A DNA stretch of 64,000 nucleotides from an uncultured Chitinophaga sp. (GCF_937898475.1 NZ_CALEJS010000026.1:1-64000); one strand, 5' to 3'. Shown: positions 33,517 to 41,923, numbered from the stretch's first letter. A program made the numbers and translations. The notes: generated by a model not told the origin, from the letters alone.

Positions 33517-34935
33517 ATGTACATGCAAAAGAGACTTTTCATACCAATAATTTTTCTGATAGTTGTAGTGCTGGCAGCCTGCCGGGTGGGTCGTAATTAT
33601 CAGCGGCCCGCCCTGGCCCTGCCGGGACAATTCAACAGCACAGGCCAGGTCCCTTCAGACAGTAGCATTGCAGGTGTGGAATGGAGGCAGTTTTTCAAAG
33701 ACCCGGTATTGGTTGCACTGATCGATACCACCCTTAAAGGCAACTACGATCTGCAGATCGCCCTGAAGAATATTGAAAGCGCGCAGGCATACGTAAAGCA
33801 GGCCAAACTGGGCTGGCTGCCTACCCTGAATCTGCAGGCTACCGCCAGTACCAGCTACCCCTCCAAAAACAGCCTGAACGGTATCAGTCTGAACACCTTC
33901 CTGGGAACCAGTCACATTGAGGACTATAACCTCATCGCTAACCTTTCCTGGGAAATAGATGTATGGGGTAAGATCAAACGCCAGAAAGAAGCCGCCCTGG
34001 CCGATTACCTGAACAGCTTTGAAGGCGCGCGCGCCGTGCAAACGCAGCTGGTGGCCAATGTAGCCAACAGCTATTATAACCTGCTCATGCTGGATGAGCA
34101 GTTGCAGATCGCCAAATATAATGTGGCGCTCAGCGACTCCATCGTGCAGATGATGCGCCTGCAGAAAACATCAGGCGATGTAACAGAACTGGCCGTTCAG
34201 CAGGCCATTTCCCAGCAGCAGACTGCAGCCCTGCTGGTACCCCAGCTGGAACAGGGTATTGCCATCCAGGAGAATGCACTCAGGATCCTGGCAGGCCAGC
34301 TGCCGGCTACACTGCCCCGCAGTGGTAAGCTGGAAGAGGTGAAGATGTGGGACCAGCTGTCTGCCGGCGTACCTGCAGACCTGATCAGCAAACGTCCCGA
34401 TGTAAGGTCAGCAGAGGCGCAGCTGGTGGCGGCCAACGCCCTGGTAGGCGTGGCGCAAGCCAGTATGTATCCTGCACTGACACTGACCGCCTCCGGTGGT
34501 TTGAACTCTTACAAGGCCGCCAAGTGGTTTGATATCAACTCACTGACAGGCACCGCGCTGGGAGGCCTCATGCAACCCATATTCCAGCGCCGCCAGCTGA
34601 AAACTCAGCTGGAAGTGGCAAAGGTGCAGCGTGATCAGGCAGAGTTCCGTTTCCGTCAGCAGGCGCTGACCGCCATCGGTGAAGTATCTGACGCCCTGAT
34701 AAAACTGGACAAGCTGCAGACACAACGCCAGGTAGCTACAGACCGGGTAGAAACCCTGGCTACGGCTGTAGGACAGGCCCGCCTGCTTTTCAACAGCGGT
34801 ATGGCCAATTACCTGGAAGTGATCACTGCCCAGAGCAATGCACTGCAGGCCCAGCTTTCCCGCGCAGACATTGTGCGTCAGCAGCTGAGCGCATCTGTTG
34901 ATCTGTACCGCTCACTGGGTGGCGGCTGGAAATAA
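33517..34935 (+). CDS. Outer-membrane efflux lipoprotein, NodT/OprM type
   Basis: This 472-residue protein has a lipoprotein signal ending VVLAACRVG (Cys at about residue 22) and then NYQRPALALPGQF, the standard opening of NodT-type channels. Two OEP repeats of about 200 residues each follow, with long helices (Ala/Gln-rich) and LSWEIDVWGKIKR and ALGGLMQPIFQRRQLKTQLEVAKVQ as the two equivalent strand regions. It forms the trimeric outer-membrane tunnel for the pump encoded upstream. It follows the pump gene across the short heptad hairpin, so expression may be set separately. Confidence 0.94.
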   Translation: MYMQKRLFIPIIFLIVVVLAACRVGRNYQRPALALPGQFNSTGQVPSDSSIAGVEWRQFFKDPVLVALIDTTLKGNYDLQIALKNIESAQAYVKQAKLGWLPTLNLQATASTSYPSKNSLNGISLNTFLGTSHIEDYNLIANLSWEIDVWGKIKRQKEAALADYLNSFEGARAVQTQLVANVANSYYNLLMLDEQLQIAKYNVALSDSIVQMMRLQKTSGDVTELAVQQAISQQQTAALLVPQLEQGIAIQENALRILAGQLPATLPRSGKLEEVKMWDQLSAGVPADLISKRPDVRSAEAQLVAANALVGVAQASMYPALTLTASGGLNSYKAAKWFDINSLTGTALGGLMQPIFQRRQLKTQLEVAKVQRDQAEFRFRQQALTAIGEVSDALIKLDKLQTQRQVATDRVETLATAVGQARLLFNSGMANYLEVITAQSNALQAQLSRADIVRQQLSASVDLYRSLGGGWK

Positions 34936-35032
34936 TAAGTCAGCTCACTGATTGATAATAAGCTGATTATTCAACAGAAAGGAATTAGTTCGCCAGATTG
35001 GTAAAAGATAGAGAACGCATTGGCTTTGAATG

Positions 35033-35061
35033 AGACGCCGCACTTTTGTGCGGCGTCTTTT
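35033..35061 (+). terminator. Strong intrinsic terminator of the RND operon
   Basis: AGACGCCGCAC (35033-35043) pairs perfectly with GTGCGGCGTCT (35048-35058) around TTTT, followed by TTT. It lies about 100 bp after the channel gene stop and 50 bp before the next AraC gene. Confidence 0.9.
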
Positions 35062-35108
35062 ATTACAAGGCAGGGGCATTTGTAACATTCGCTCTATTTG
35101 TATAATTT

Positions 35109-35984
35109 GTGATGGACAGATTTTCTGCTATGATAACAGATCATAAGAAATATGAGTTGTACGGAAAGCCACTGGTACAGAAAGTGGTGATGCAGGCGCC
35201 CTTCCGGTATACCTTCCCGATCACCGATCATGCATGTTTCCTATACATGCTGGAGGGGGGTGTACAATTCCAGGTGGAGGATGAGCAAAGAGATATTCCC
35301 TGTAAACATTCGCTTTTTCTGAATTGCATCAACTCCAGCAAAGAGCTGAGTAATGCAGCGGCAGACGACAGAAATGAAATCGTGATCGTCAACTTCCACC
35401 CCGATGTTTTAAAGCGGGTATATGACAAGGAAATGCCCTTATTGTTGCAGTCGCCCGCAAACTTCATTTCAAACAGGTCGCTGGAGATCATCAACAACGA
35501 CTTCCTGATCCAGAAATACGTAGAGGGCCTGTTGTTCTATTTTGAAAACCCGGCCCTGGTGAATGAAGATATGCTTGTGCTGAAACTGAAGGAAATTATA
35601 CTGCTGCTGTCACAAACCCCGAATGCAGCGTCTATACAACTGATACTGTCACAGATAATTTCGCCCACTACCTATACTTTCCGGCAGATCATTGACGCCA
35701 ACATCTTTTCCCGCTTAAGCATTGAAGAACTGGCGCGGGAAACCAACCTTAGCCTCTCTTCCTTTAAAAGGGAATTTGCAAAAGTGTACAATGATACCCC
35801 CGCCAATTATATCAAGCACAAGCGGCTTGAAAAGGCGGCATCACTGCTGCTGGCATCCGGCGAGCGGATATCCGGTATTGCCTTCCAGTGCGGGTTCAAT
35901 GACCTGGCCAGCTTCACCAAAAGCTTCCATGATAAGTACAATGTTACCCCTACCCAATACCGCCAGAATCAGCAAGCCGGCTAA
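35109..35984 (+). CDS. AraC-family regulator downstream of the RND operon
   Basis: The 291-residue protein has an N-terminal sensing half (FRYTFPITDHACFLYMLEGGVQFQVEDEQ, CKHSLFLNCINSSKEL) and a C-terminal pair of helix-turn-helix units (SIEELARETNLSLSSFKREFAKVYNDTP; ISGIAFQCGFNDLASFTKSFHDKYNVTPTQYR), the full AraC signature. A terminator separates it from the efflux operon, so it has its own promoter. Its target is unknown; the membrane protein at 36086 starts about 100 bp downstream. Confidence 0.9.
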   Translation: MMDRFSAMITDHKKYELYGKPLVQKVVMQAPFRYTFPITDHACFLYMLEGGVQFQVEDEQRDIPCKHSLFLNCINSSKELSNAAADDRNEIVIVNFHPDVLKRVYDKEMPLLLQSPANFISNRSLEIINNDFLIQKYVEGLLFYFENPALVNEDMLVLKLKEIILLLSQTPNAASIQLILSQIISPTTYTFRQIIDANIFSRLSIEELARETNLSLSSFKREFAKVYNDTPANYIKHKRLEKAASLLLASGERISGIAFQCGFNDLASFTKSFHDKYNVTPTQYRQNQQAG

Positions 35985-36085
35985 GCAGATCCTGTTGCGG
36001 TGAACCAGAATGCCAAATAGTTGAACTAATCTATAAAGTTGGAGATTGTCCCATTTGCCAATTTTGTGTAATAAATACAATTCAT

Positions 36086-36586
36086 ATGGGACTATCTAAT
36101 TTAGGCATTTTTCACACGATCATCGGCATCATCGCCATCGTAGCCGCACTGGTATCATTTGTAAAATTTGGTAAGATAAGCCTGGGTCAGCTGGCAGGGA
36201 AAATATACTTTTACTGCACGGTAGTTACCGCATTAACGGCGCTGGGAATTTCCAAACACGGTGGTTTCAACGCAGGGCATGCATTTTCTCTCTTTATTTT
36301 CGTTCTGGTCCTGGTGGCTTTCTATCTTTATACCAAACGGAAAGGCTATAACAGGGCCCGTTATATTGAGAACTTCCTATTGTCTTTAAGTTTCTTCTTA
36401 TCACTGGTTCCTACCGTTAATGAGACCTTTACACGGGTGCCCATTGGTCATCCGATAGCGAAGGACGTTACCGACCCGGTAATTGCCAGGACCCTGCTGG
36501 TGCTGCTGTTACTGTTCATTGCAGGTGCTGTGTACCAGTTTATACAGCAGCGGAAGCTGAACAGGAGTGAGTTGGGAGGTATCTAA
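36086..36586 (+). CDS. Four-span membrane protein, unknown function
   Basis: The 166-residue protein has four hydrophobic segments (about residues 9-27, 40-58, 64-85 and 136-155) with a periplasmic or cytoplasmic loop holding NETFTRVPIGHPIAKD. Its length and His-rich loops (SKHGGFNAGHAF) recall small DUF2306-like membrane proteins, without a firm match. Its final 4 bases overlap the stop of the convergent AraC gene at 36583. Confidence 0.7.
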   Translation: MGLSNLGIFHTIIGIIAIVAALVSFVKFGKISLGQLAGKIYFYCTVVTALTALGISKHGGFNAGHAFSLFIFVLVLVAFYLYTKRKGYNRARYIENFLLSLSFFLSLVPTVNETFTRVPIGHPIAKDVTDPVIARTLLVLLLLFIAGAVYQFIQQRKLNRSELGGI

Positions 36587-37443
36587 CTTTCGGATGGGGC
36601 ATGGTATTTAAGCCTGAAAGCGGATGGCGAATGCCCCGTCTTCACCTGGAACAGCCGGCTGAAATAGGCCGGATCATCATATCCCAGGTCATGTGCAATT
36701 TCCTTGGCGCTCAGGGAGGTGTGGATCAGCAGCCTTTTAGCCTCCAGGACGATCCGGTTCTTGATCACTTCATTGGGTTGCGGCAGTTTGAGCCTTTTGA
36801 ATTTATGGGTAATGGTTTTGGGAGACATCAGCAACAACTCCGCATAGTCTGCCACGGTATGTTTGGTTTTGTATTCCGCATCTACCAGGCGAGTGAATTT
36901 TCTGAAGAACTCAACATCGCTATGTTGTTTAGCCATAGACTTTTCCAGGTGTTGCTGTTTCCAGAGGCGGGTAGCTTTAATCAGCAGCTGTTTAAGGTAA
37001 GTGCGGACCATCTCTTCCAGTCCCGGATCGTTCAGTTGAAACTCTTCTTCCATCTGCCGGAGTAAAGTGATGAAGACATCCGCCCCGGCGGGAATATCTA
37101 CCTGCGGCATATTATTGATGTTATTGAACAAGAGACCGTCGCAGGCCACCTCCTGGTCGTGTATCTGGATACAGTAGAAATCGCGGTTGTAGAAGACCAG
37201 GTATCCCGGCTGTGCGCCCAATTGCTCGATCTGCAGGAACTGGTTGGGCCCTACGAAAAAGAGGGTAGGCTGGTGGGTAGCGTAAGCGGCGAAATCGACG
37301 GTGATCTTGTAGCCCTCCGGCAGGTAAAGCACCTTGATGTACGACTTGTACGTTTCGCCGTTGATGTCATCGATCGTTTCGTTGTTTACATACAGGAGAC
37401 CGATGGTTTTTAAGCTGCTGTCGAAGATATGTTGCTGACGCAT
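36583..37443 (-). CDS. AraC-family regulator
   Basis: The 286-residue protein is read from ATG 37443 (MRQQHIFDSSLKT); the frame is open 17 codons further with a hydrophobic, unlikely leader. The N-terminal cupin half has YLPEGYKITVDFAAYATHQPTLFFVGPNQFL. The C-terminal DNA-binding part is TVADYAELLLMSPKTITHKFKRLKLPQPNEVIKNR and SAKEIAHDLGYDDPAYFSRLFQVKTGHSPSAFR. Divergence or proximity suggests control of the alpha/beta-hydrolase (37545), which is transcribed towards it, or of its own gene. The effector is unknown. Confidence 0.9.
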   Translation of the reverse strand: MRQQHIFDSSLKTIGLLYVNNETIDDINGETYKSYIKVLYLPEGYKITVDFAAYATHQPTLFFVGPNQFLQIEQLGAQPGYLVFYNRDFYCIQIHDQEVACDGLLFNNINNMPQVDIPAGADVFITLLRQMEEEFQLNDPGLEEMVRTYLKQLLIKATRLWKQQHLEKSMAKQHSDVEFFRKFTRLVDAEYKTKHTVADYAELLLMSPKTITHKFKRLKLPQPNEVIKNRIVLEAKRLLIHTSLSAKEIAHDLGYDDPAYFSRLFQVKTGHSPSAFRLKYHAPSES

Positions 37444-37544
37444 AGTTTTCAGATATATACGGATGATTACAGCATGGTTCACCATAACAAACATGCGGGG
37501 TTCATCCAGAACGCCGCATGTTAATGGTGCTAAGCCTGTCTTTG

Positions 37545-38453
37545 CTATTGCCTGGCAAATTTTTCAAGCGCTGTGTTGAACTTTTCGGCTTCTTCCACAA
37601 AGAGTGCATGGCCGCTGTTTTCAAACTTCACAATGAAGGAGTTGGGAATCAGCTTGTGCATCTGCTCTGCCAGTGAGAAGTCGCACAGTTTATCCTGGGT
37701 ACCGTGAAAAATGGCTACCGGTATTTTAATTTCAGGCACTACCGGACGCAGGTCCAGGTCGCGCAGCGCGGTGATGGACTCCGTGATGGCATACGGTGAT
37801 GCTTCCAGGTTGATGTTTTCCAGCCACTTTTCCACGTTCCTGGAGATGTTACCTTCCTTAGCGGGAAAATCGGCGCCAAAGCTTGCGATCAGGTCCTGCC
37901 TGGCGGTCATAGTAGCCTTGATCAGGCCATTGATATCGGCATCGGATACACCATATGGGAAGTCCGGACGTTGTTTCCATGATGGCGCTGCTGCGGCGAA
38001 CAGGGCCAGTTTGCTTACATGGGCTGCGTTATACTTGGTTACGTAGTGCGTTACTACGGCGCCGCCCATAGAGAATCCGCCGAGTACTGCGTTTTCGATC
38101 TTCAGTTTTTCCAGCACCACTTTGATATCATCTGAAAATACATCAAAATCGTACCTGCCATAGGGTTTGTCTGATTCACCAAAGCCTCTGAGGGTAATCC
38201 CTATCACCCGGAAACCTTTGCGCACCAGGTACTGGTATTGATATTCGTACATGGCATCGCTCAGCGGCCAGCCATGGATCAGTACGATGGGTTGGCCTTC
38301 GCCCAGGTCGGTTACATGGAGGCGAACGTTCTTTTCAACTTCGATGAAGGCAGCGCGTCCTGCAGATGCTGGTACTCTTTTCCCTTGAGCAAATGTTCCC
38401 GTGCCGAACAAGATCATCATAAACGTAGCGATGGTAAAGATAGTTGTTTTCAT
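37545..38453 (-). CDS. Secreted alpha/beta-hydrolase, non-heme haloperoxidase type
   Basis: This 302-residue protein is read from ATG 38453 (MKTTIFTIATFMMILFG); the frame is open further upstream but the signal peptide begins here (cleavage near GTFAQ). The marks are oxyanion VLIHGWPLS, nucleophile elbow GGFSMGG (Ser128), acid in FHGTQDKLCDF and His in NSGHALFVEE. The HGWP and RGFGESDKP motifs are typical of cofactor-free chloroperoxidase/perhydrolase-like hydrolases; the natural substrate is usually an ester. Export to the periplasm is unusual for this group. The 313-bp upstream gap (38454-38766) holds only the promoter of the next gene. Confidence 0.87.
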   Translation of the reverse strand: MKTTIFTIATFMMILFGTGTFAQGKRVPASAGRAAFIEVEKNVRLHVTDLGEGQPIVLIHGWPLSDAMYEYQYQYLVRKGFRVIGITLRGFGESDKPYGRYDFDVFSDDIKVVLEKLKIENAVLGGFSMGGAVVTHYVTKYNAAHVSKLALFAAAAPSWKQRPDFPYGVSDADINGLIKATMTARQDLIASFGADFPAKEGNISRNVEKWLENINLEASPYAITESITALRDLDLRPVVPEIKIPVAIFHGTQDKLCDFSLAEQMHKLIPNSFIVKFENSGHALFVEEAEKFNTALEKFARQ

Positions 38454-38714
38454 TTTAATGAACTTTTTAAGATGATGTTTTAAGTTAATTGTTTGTATAT
38501 TAATTAGATGTGTTGGTGTGGCCGGCTGTTTGCCTGTTGCACATTCCGTCCGTTTCAACAGTACAAAGATGCGGCGGAAATTGACGGCAGAGAATGGACA
38601 AAAGTCAAGAAGGCTTGTACATTTTTCCCGATGGGTAAATTCGACGGGTTCCGTACATACGAAGGCGGTATAGCGGATTAAATGCCCCCTTTATTTGTCC
38701 GTTTCGCCCATGTC

Positions 38715-38741
38715 TTGTTGAATTGAACCTGCTTAGCTTTG
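38715..38741 (+). promoter_or_regulatory. Bacteroidota-type promoter of the PhnB-like gene
   Basis: TTG (38715-38717) and TAGCTTTG (38734-38741) fit minus-33 and minus-7 elements with a 16-bp spacer. The start of transcription would be near 38748, 19 nt before ATG 38767. The rest of 38454-38714 shows no gene. Confidence 0.55.
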
Positions 38742-38766
38742 GACGTATAATTAAATGCTATAAATT

Positions 38767-39243
38767 ATGCGAGCGCAGATCACACCTTTTTTGCTGTTTA
38801 ACAACGAAGCAGAAGCAGCAGCCAATTACTATGTATCGATATTCAAAGGAAAACTGCTGGAAGTAACCAGATACCCGGAGCATACCCCCATGCCCGCGGG
38901 CACCGTACTTACCGCCACTTTTGAGATACTGGGGATGACGATGACCGCTTTGAACTGGGGACAGGAGGCAAAATACCTGGAGACGATATCCTTTGCCATT
39001 GAACCTGACACCCAGGAAGAGGTGGACTATTACTGGAATGCTTTGACCGCAGACGGTGGCCAGGAAGGTCCCTGCAGCTGGCTGAAAGATAAGTATGGTG
39101 TTTCCTGGCAGGTGGCACCGGAAATACTTTCCCGTTTGATGAAGGATCCAGATCCTAAAAAGTCGGCGGCGGTGATGCAGGCGATGATGAAAATGAAGAA
39201 GATTATAATTAAGGATATACAGGCGGCGTATGATAATGCGTGA
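38767..39243 (+). CDS. VOC-family protein, PhnB/3-demethylubiquinone-methyltransferase-like
   Basis: The 158-residue protein opens ITPFLLFNNEAEAAANYYVSIF, the PhnB-type start, and has TATFEILGMTMTALNWG, ISFAIEPDTQEEVDYYWNAL and the closing WLKDKYGVSWQVAPE. This is the small glyoxalase-fold family often labelled PhnB or 3-demethylubiquinone-9 3-methyltransferase; enzyme activity is not established for most members. It is convergent with the DUF1801 gene (7-bp gap), repeating the VOC plus DUF1801 pairing seen at 5.4-6.2 kb in another orientation. Confidence 0.85.
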   Translation: MRAQITPFLLFNNEAEAAANYYVSIFKGKLLEVTRYPEHTPMPAGTVLTATFEILGMTMTALNWGQEAKYLETISFAIEPDTQEEVDYYWNALTADGGQEGPCSWLKDKYGVSWQVAPEILSRLMKDPDPKKSAAVMQAMMKMKKIIIKDIQAAYDNA

Positions 39244-39250
39244 TGGGGGC

Positions 39251-39637
39251 TTATTTTTTAAACGTGCGATCTAACCGGAGCGCTTGTTGCAGCAGTTTCT
39301 TGATGGGTATTTCATCTATCTCCTCTGCGGTATGATAGATCTTATAGAAGATCTGTTTATTGGTTCCACGCGATAGAAAATGATCGTCGTCAGTTAGTTT
39401 ATTACCATACCAGAAGCCCAGTAAAACGCCCTTTTTGATGCCTCCCCGGGGAATAGCAGCAGGCCAGATGATGCAGATACCTTTGTTGCCGTAAAAGAAG
39501 GGAACGTTGTAGGATATTTTTTCTTTGCAGTAAGCGGGTAGTGTTTCAATGATGATCTGGCGAAGGATGTCTACGATGAGTTTTTCTTCTTCGGGGAGAA
39601 GGGTGTATAGTTCAATGAGGTTGCGGATTGATTTCAT
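39251..39637 (-). CDS. DUF1801-family protein (YdhG-like)
   Basis: The 128-residue protein carries EKISYNVPFFYGNKGICIIWPA and KKGVLLGFWYGNKL, the strand pattern of DUF1801. The C-terminal helix pair (IDEIPIKKLLQQALRLDRTF) is also typical. It is cytosolic and of unknown role; some relatives bind metal or act as frataxin-like chaperones. It shows little sequence identity to the DUF1801 protein at 5775, so the two are not recent duplicates. Confidence 0.8.
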   Translation of the reverse strand: MKSIRNLIELYTLLPEEEKLIVDILRQIIIETLPAYCKEKISYNVPFFYGNKGICIIWPAAIPRGGIKKGVLLGFWYGNKLTDDDHFLSRGTNKQIFYKIYHTAEEIDEIPIKKLLQQALRLDRTFKK

Positions 39638-39826
39638 TTTTTAATTCATTCAAAATGTATTCATACGTTTCATTCATGTGAGGATAATTGCCGGTTGTTT
39701 AGTTATGAATTGATAGCAGTGAATTTACGACCTTTTACTGTTAAAATCATTTTAAGGATCAAGGTCCCGGATATCGGTCAACAACAAAAAAGCGTCCAGG
39801 TCTATCTGATGGCTTGAAAGATTTTA

Positions 39827-39840
39827 GCGGAGAGAGAGGG
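39827..39840. repeat. Distal attachment-site copy (14-bp direct repeat)
   Basis: GCGGAGAGAGAGGG is identical to the tRNA-Ser 3'-end copy at 41188-41201. Its occurrence just before the first gene of the accessory segment defines the far end of the element. Confidence 0.75.
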
Positions 39841-39913
39841 TGTGTGCAAACCAAAGCACACTCATCCCCAAAAAATGCCTTCTAAAGGGATACTGGGTCT
39901 ACAATCCGATAGT

Positions 39914-40198
39914 ATGAAAGATAAGCGGTATACAACAGTCCCATTACCTGCCTACGTATTCTGGGATGTGGAACGTGATAATCTTGATCTTTTCCGGGAT
40001 GGACATTTTATTATATCCCGGATGTTTGAAAGAGGGAGATTTGACGATGTCCTCACCACTATTATATATTACGGGAAAGAAGAAACGGGTAGGGTTTTAC
40101 AAAATAACAAGTACCTGAACCGGGAAGGGATATTTTTAGCGCACGCCCTATTAGCAATTCCTTTGCAGGGCTTTAAGGCTTATGGTCGGTTTAGGTGA
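39914..40198 (+). CDS. DUF6922-like protein, orphan antitoxin-type
   Basis: The 94-residue protein is read from ATG 39914 (MKDKRYTTVPLPAYVFWDV); starts at 39875 and 39842 are also open. PAYVFWDVERDNLDLFRDGHFIISRMFERGRFDDVL and IIYYGKEETGRVL resemble DUF6922, a small protein usually encoded just before an AbiEii-type nucleotidyltransferase toxin. No such gene follows here; the next frame is on the other strand. It is an accessory gene inside the tRNA-Ser island, probably stripped of its partner. Confidence 0.65.
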   Translation: MKDKRYTTVPLPAYVFWDVERDNLDLFRDGHFIISRMFERGRFDDVLTTIIYYGKEETGRVLQNNKYLNREGIFLAHALLAIPLQGFKAYGRFR

Positions 40199-40251
40199 GA
40201 GAACTTTACTACTCCCGAAACTAAAATTGCCTTTGACCGAACGGTCAAGCT

Positions 40252-40578
40252 TTAGGAGTGTACTTCCAAAATTTCTCCAATCCCAATAGTTCTGGCTGCT
40301 TCATTAATAAACCATTTTTGGCCGACTTTTATATATTTTTCAATCAGAGGTATTCGAAGAAATCTTACGGTAACAATTTTTGTTTCACCAGGTTCAATTA
40401 ATTCCTGGTCCTCGAACCGAATATCTCCTATGAAAGTGGTTAGCTTACTCAAGTCTTCCGGCATTTCAAATACATGATTAGGCCTATATCCGGATGCAAT
40501 TCCGGATTTCCGCCCACCTTCTTCTGTTTTTTTCAAGGAGATGCGAGCCGTAACGATTATAAGATTGCCGTTCTGCAT
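40252..40578 (-). CDS. Stand-alone EF-Tu domain-III-like protein
   Basis: The 108-residue protein follows the third domain of elongation factor Tu: ARISLKKTEEGGRKSGIASGYRPNHVF matches the EGGR-x4-F-x-GYRPQFYF strand pair, IEPGETKIVTVRF matches the PGD-x-V-x-V strand, and FINEAARTIGIGEILEV matches IREGGRTVGAGVV. No GTPase domain is present. In EF-Tu this barrel contacts tRNA and EF-Ts. A free copy might bind tRNA or nascent complexes, which is inference. It sits between the DUF6922 gene and the integrase remnant (6 bp from the latter). Confidence 0.7.
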   Translation of the reverse strand: MQNGNLIIVTARISLKKTEEGGRKSGIASGYRPNHVFEMPEDLSKLTTFIGDIRFEDQELIEPGETKIVTVRFLRIPLIEKYIKVGQKWFINEAARTIGIGEILEVHS

Positions 40579-40584
40579 GCCTTT

Positions 40585-40947
40585 TTATTGACTACTGAAT
40601 TTTCCTTTTAAAACCTTCATATCCTCGCTAACCTTCCTATCCAATATCTTTGCATAATGCTGGGTTGTTTTCAGATTTTTATGCCCCAGCATCTTACTAA
40701 CCGACTCCATAGGCACTCCATTACTCAATGTCACAGTTGTTGCAAAAGTATGCCTGGCCTCCGCACCGCTGCCCTTCACACATCCCGCAGTCACCCTCCA
40801 CCGGGCAACCTCAACGTAACGCAGTATGCTTTGCTCTATTCGTTGTCCGTTTACCGTGATGCGAATATAAATAGGCATCAGCTTTTCCTTTGTCATTTTC
40901 GACTTGCGGATATAAAAGAGGATACTGATCCGGTGTTCCATTTGCAC
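40585..40947 (-). pseudogene. Tyrosine integrase with internal deletion
   Basis: The 120-codon frame joins two ends of a normal integrase of about 400 residues. Residues 1-48 are the arm-binding start ([28 protein letters not shown]) and residues 63-120 are the catalytic end with [26 protein letters not shown] (the His and nucleophile Tyr) and the tail. The core-binding domain, first catalytic Arg and Lys are gone, lost in one in-frame deletion of roughly 270 codons at about residues 50-62. It cannot recombine. It borders the tRNA-Ser copy of the att site. Confidence 0.85.
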
Positions 40948-41127
40948 TTCCTTTTTTCGTGTTACGAATGATTGTATCCGTCACTAAAAAGGTCTCTATT
41001 TCACGAAACCTTCACCGATTGGGTGTTTCAGCGCAATTCGGTGCACCAAAGATGCTACTAATTCCGGTGCACCGAATTCTCCACCTTTTTTTGAATTCCT
41101 TTGAATTCTATTAAACCCCAAAAAAGT

Positions 41128-41164
41128 AAAAAGGCTCATAAAACCAGCGTTTTATGAGCCTTTT
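41128..41164 (-). terminator. Terminator downstream of tRNA-Ser
   Basis: A 16-17 bp stem (AAAAGGCTCATAAAAC at 41129-41144 with its complement at 41149-41164) with A and T tracts on either side works in both directions. On the minus strand it follows the tRNA-Ser 3' end by about 25 bp. Confidence 0.85.
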
Positions 41165-41187
41165 AAACTCCTTTGATATACTATCCT

Positions 41188-41201
41188 GCGGAGAGAGAGG
41201 G
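41188..41201. repeat. Proximal attachment-site copy within tRNA-Ser
   Basis: GCGGAGAGAGAGGG covers the discriminator and acceptor 3' strand of tRNA-Ser and is identical to 39827-39840. Confidence 0.75.
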
Positions 41202-41273
41202 ATTCGAACCCCCGGACCTTTTACAGTCAACGGTTTTCAAGACCGCCGCAATCGACCGCTCTGCCATCTCTCC
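41189..41273 (-). tRNA. tRNA-Ser (anticodon TGA)
   Basis: On the minus strand the gene starts GGAGAGA and its 3' acceptor strand is TCTCTCC with discriminator G. The anticodon loop CTTGAAA gives TGA, which decodes TCA. A long variable arm, as expected for serine tRNAs, lies before the GGTTCGAATCC T arm. The CCA end is not encoded. The 3' end serves as integration site for the adjacent island. Confidence 0.95.
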
Positions 41274-41409
41274 GGGCGCAAAAGTATAAAAGGAATTTAA
41301 TTTAAAAAATTTTTTTTCGCGGCGCCCCAAAAAAAGTTCTTCCGTCCATCCCTCAGGTTTTTAAAAACCAGGAAAATGCCATAAGTTAAGGTGATTAAAA
41401 CCAAGGTCT

Positions 41410-41832
41410 ATGAAGATTAAAGGAAGCCTTATTGTAATGTCGGGATTGCTCATCTCAGTGGTTCTCTGCTCTCTTACTTTCCCACCGGGAGACAAGCAGG
41501 AGCAAAAAGCCAAAAACCTGAAGGTGCTGCCCAAAGACATTAGTCATGAAGAACTCGAAAATGTTATGCGGGGGTTCAAGAATGCCCTGGGAGTAAAATG
41601 TGGCTTTTGCCATGATCCCCGGAAAGATGATCCCAAGAAACTGGATTTCGCGGGGGACGAAAACAAGCACAAGGCGATTGCCCGCGACATGATGCGGATG
41701 ACTGCCCGCATCAACAAAAAGTATTTTAAGGAAAGTGGGAATGAAGCCCTGAAGGTAACCTGCTATACCTGTCACCACGGCAACAAAGAGCCTGTGTCAC
41801 AGCCGGAGGTTACAGCAGGGGAGAAGAAATAA
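41410..41832 (+). CDS. Diheme c-type cytochrome, reaction-centre-cytochrome-like
   Basis: The 140-residue protein has an N-terminal signal or lipoprotein-type segment (LLISVVLCSLTF). Two CxxCH heme sites follow: CGFCH at residues 64-68 and CYTCH at 118-122. NLKVLPKDISHEELENVMRGFKNALGVKC is the conserved lead-in of the small CytoC_RC-like cytochromes common in Bacteroidota, whose partners are unknown. Met and His residues between the sites (DMMRMTARI) may be axial ligands. It carries electrons in the periplasm or at a membrane surface. It has its own terminator (41837). Confidence 0.88.
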   Translation: MKIKGSLIVMSGLLISVVLCSLTFPPGDKQEQKAKNLKVLPKDISHEELENVMRGFKNALGVKCGFCHDPRKDDPKKLDFAGDENKHKAIARDMMRMTARINKKYFKESGNEALKVTCYTCHHGNKEPVSQPEVTAGEKK

Positions 41833-41836
41833 ACGG

Positions 41837-41867
41837 AAGGAGGCGGCCATGCCTCCTTTCATGTTTT
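41837..41867 (+). terminator. Intrinsic terminator of the cytochrome gene
   Basis: AAGGAGGC (41837-41844) pairs with GCCTCCTT (41851-41858) around GGCCAT, followed shortly by a run of seven T. Confidence 0.88.
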
Positions 41868-41923
41868 TTTACTATCTTGGTCCCGTTATAAGTAATACCC
41901 CATGTAGACAATAACTTATTCCT

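Larger units (their letters stand above)
39827..41201 (-). mobile_element. 1.36-kb remnant of an integrated element in tRNA-Ser
   Basis: The segment is flanked by perfect 14-bp direct repeats GCGGAGAGAGAGGG, at 39827-39840 and at 41188-41201. The second copy is the 3' end of tRNA-Ser, the usual attachment site for tyrosine integrases. Between them lie a DUF6922 gene, an EF-Tu-domain-III-like gene and, next to the tRNA, an integrase with a large internal deletion. The layout (integrase adjacent to the tRNA copy, second att copy at the far end) is that of a genomic island that has lost most of its cargo. Confidence 0.75.
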
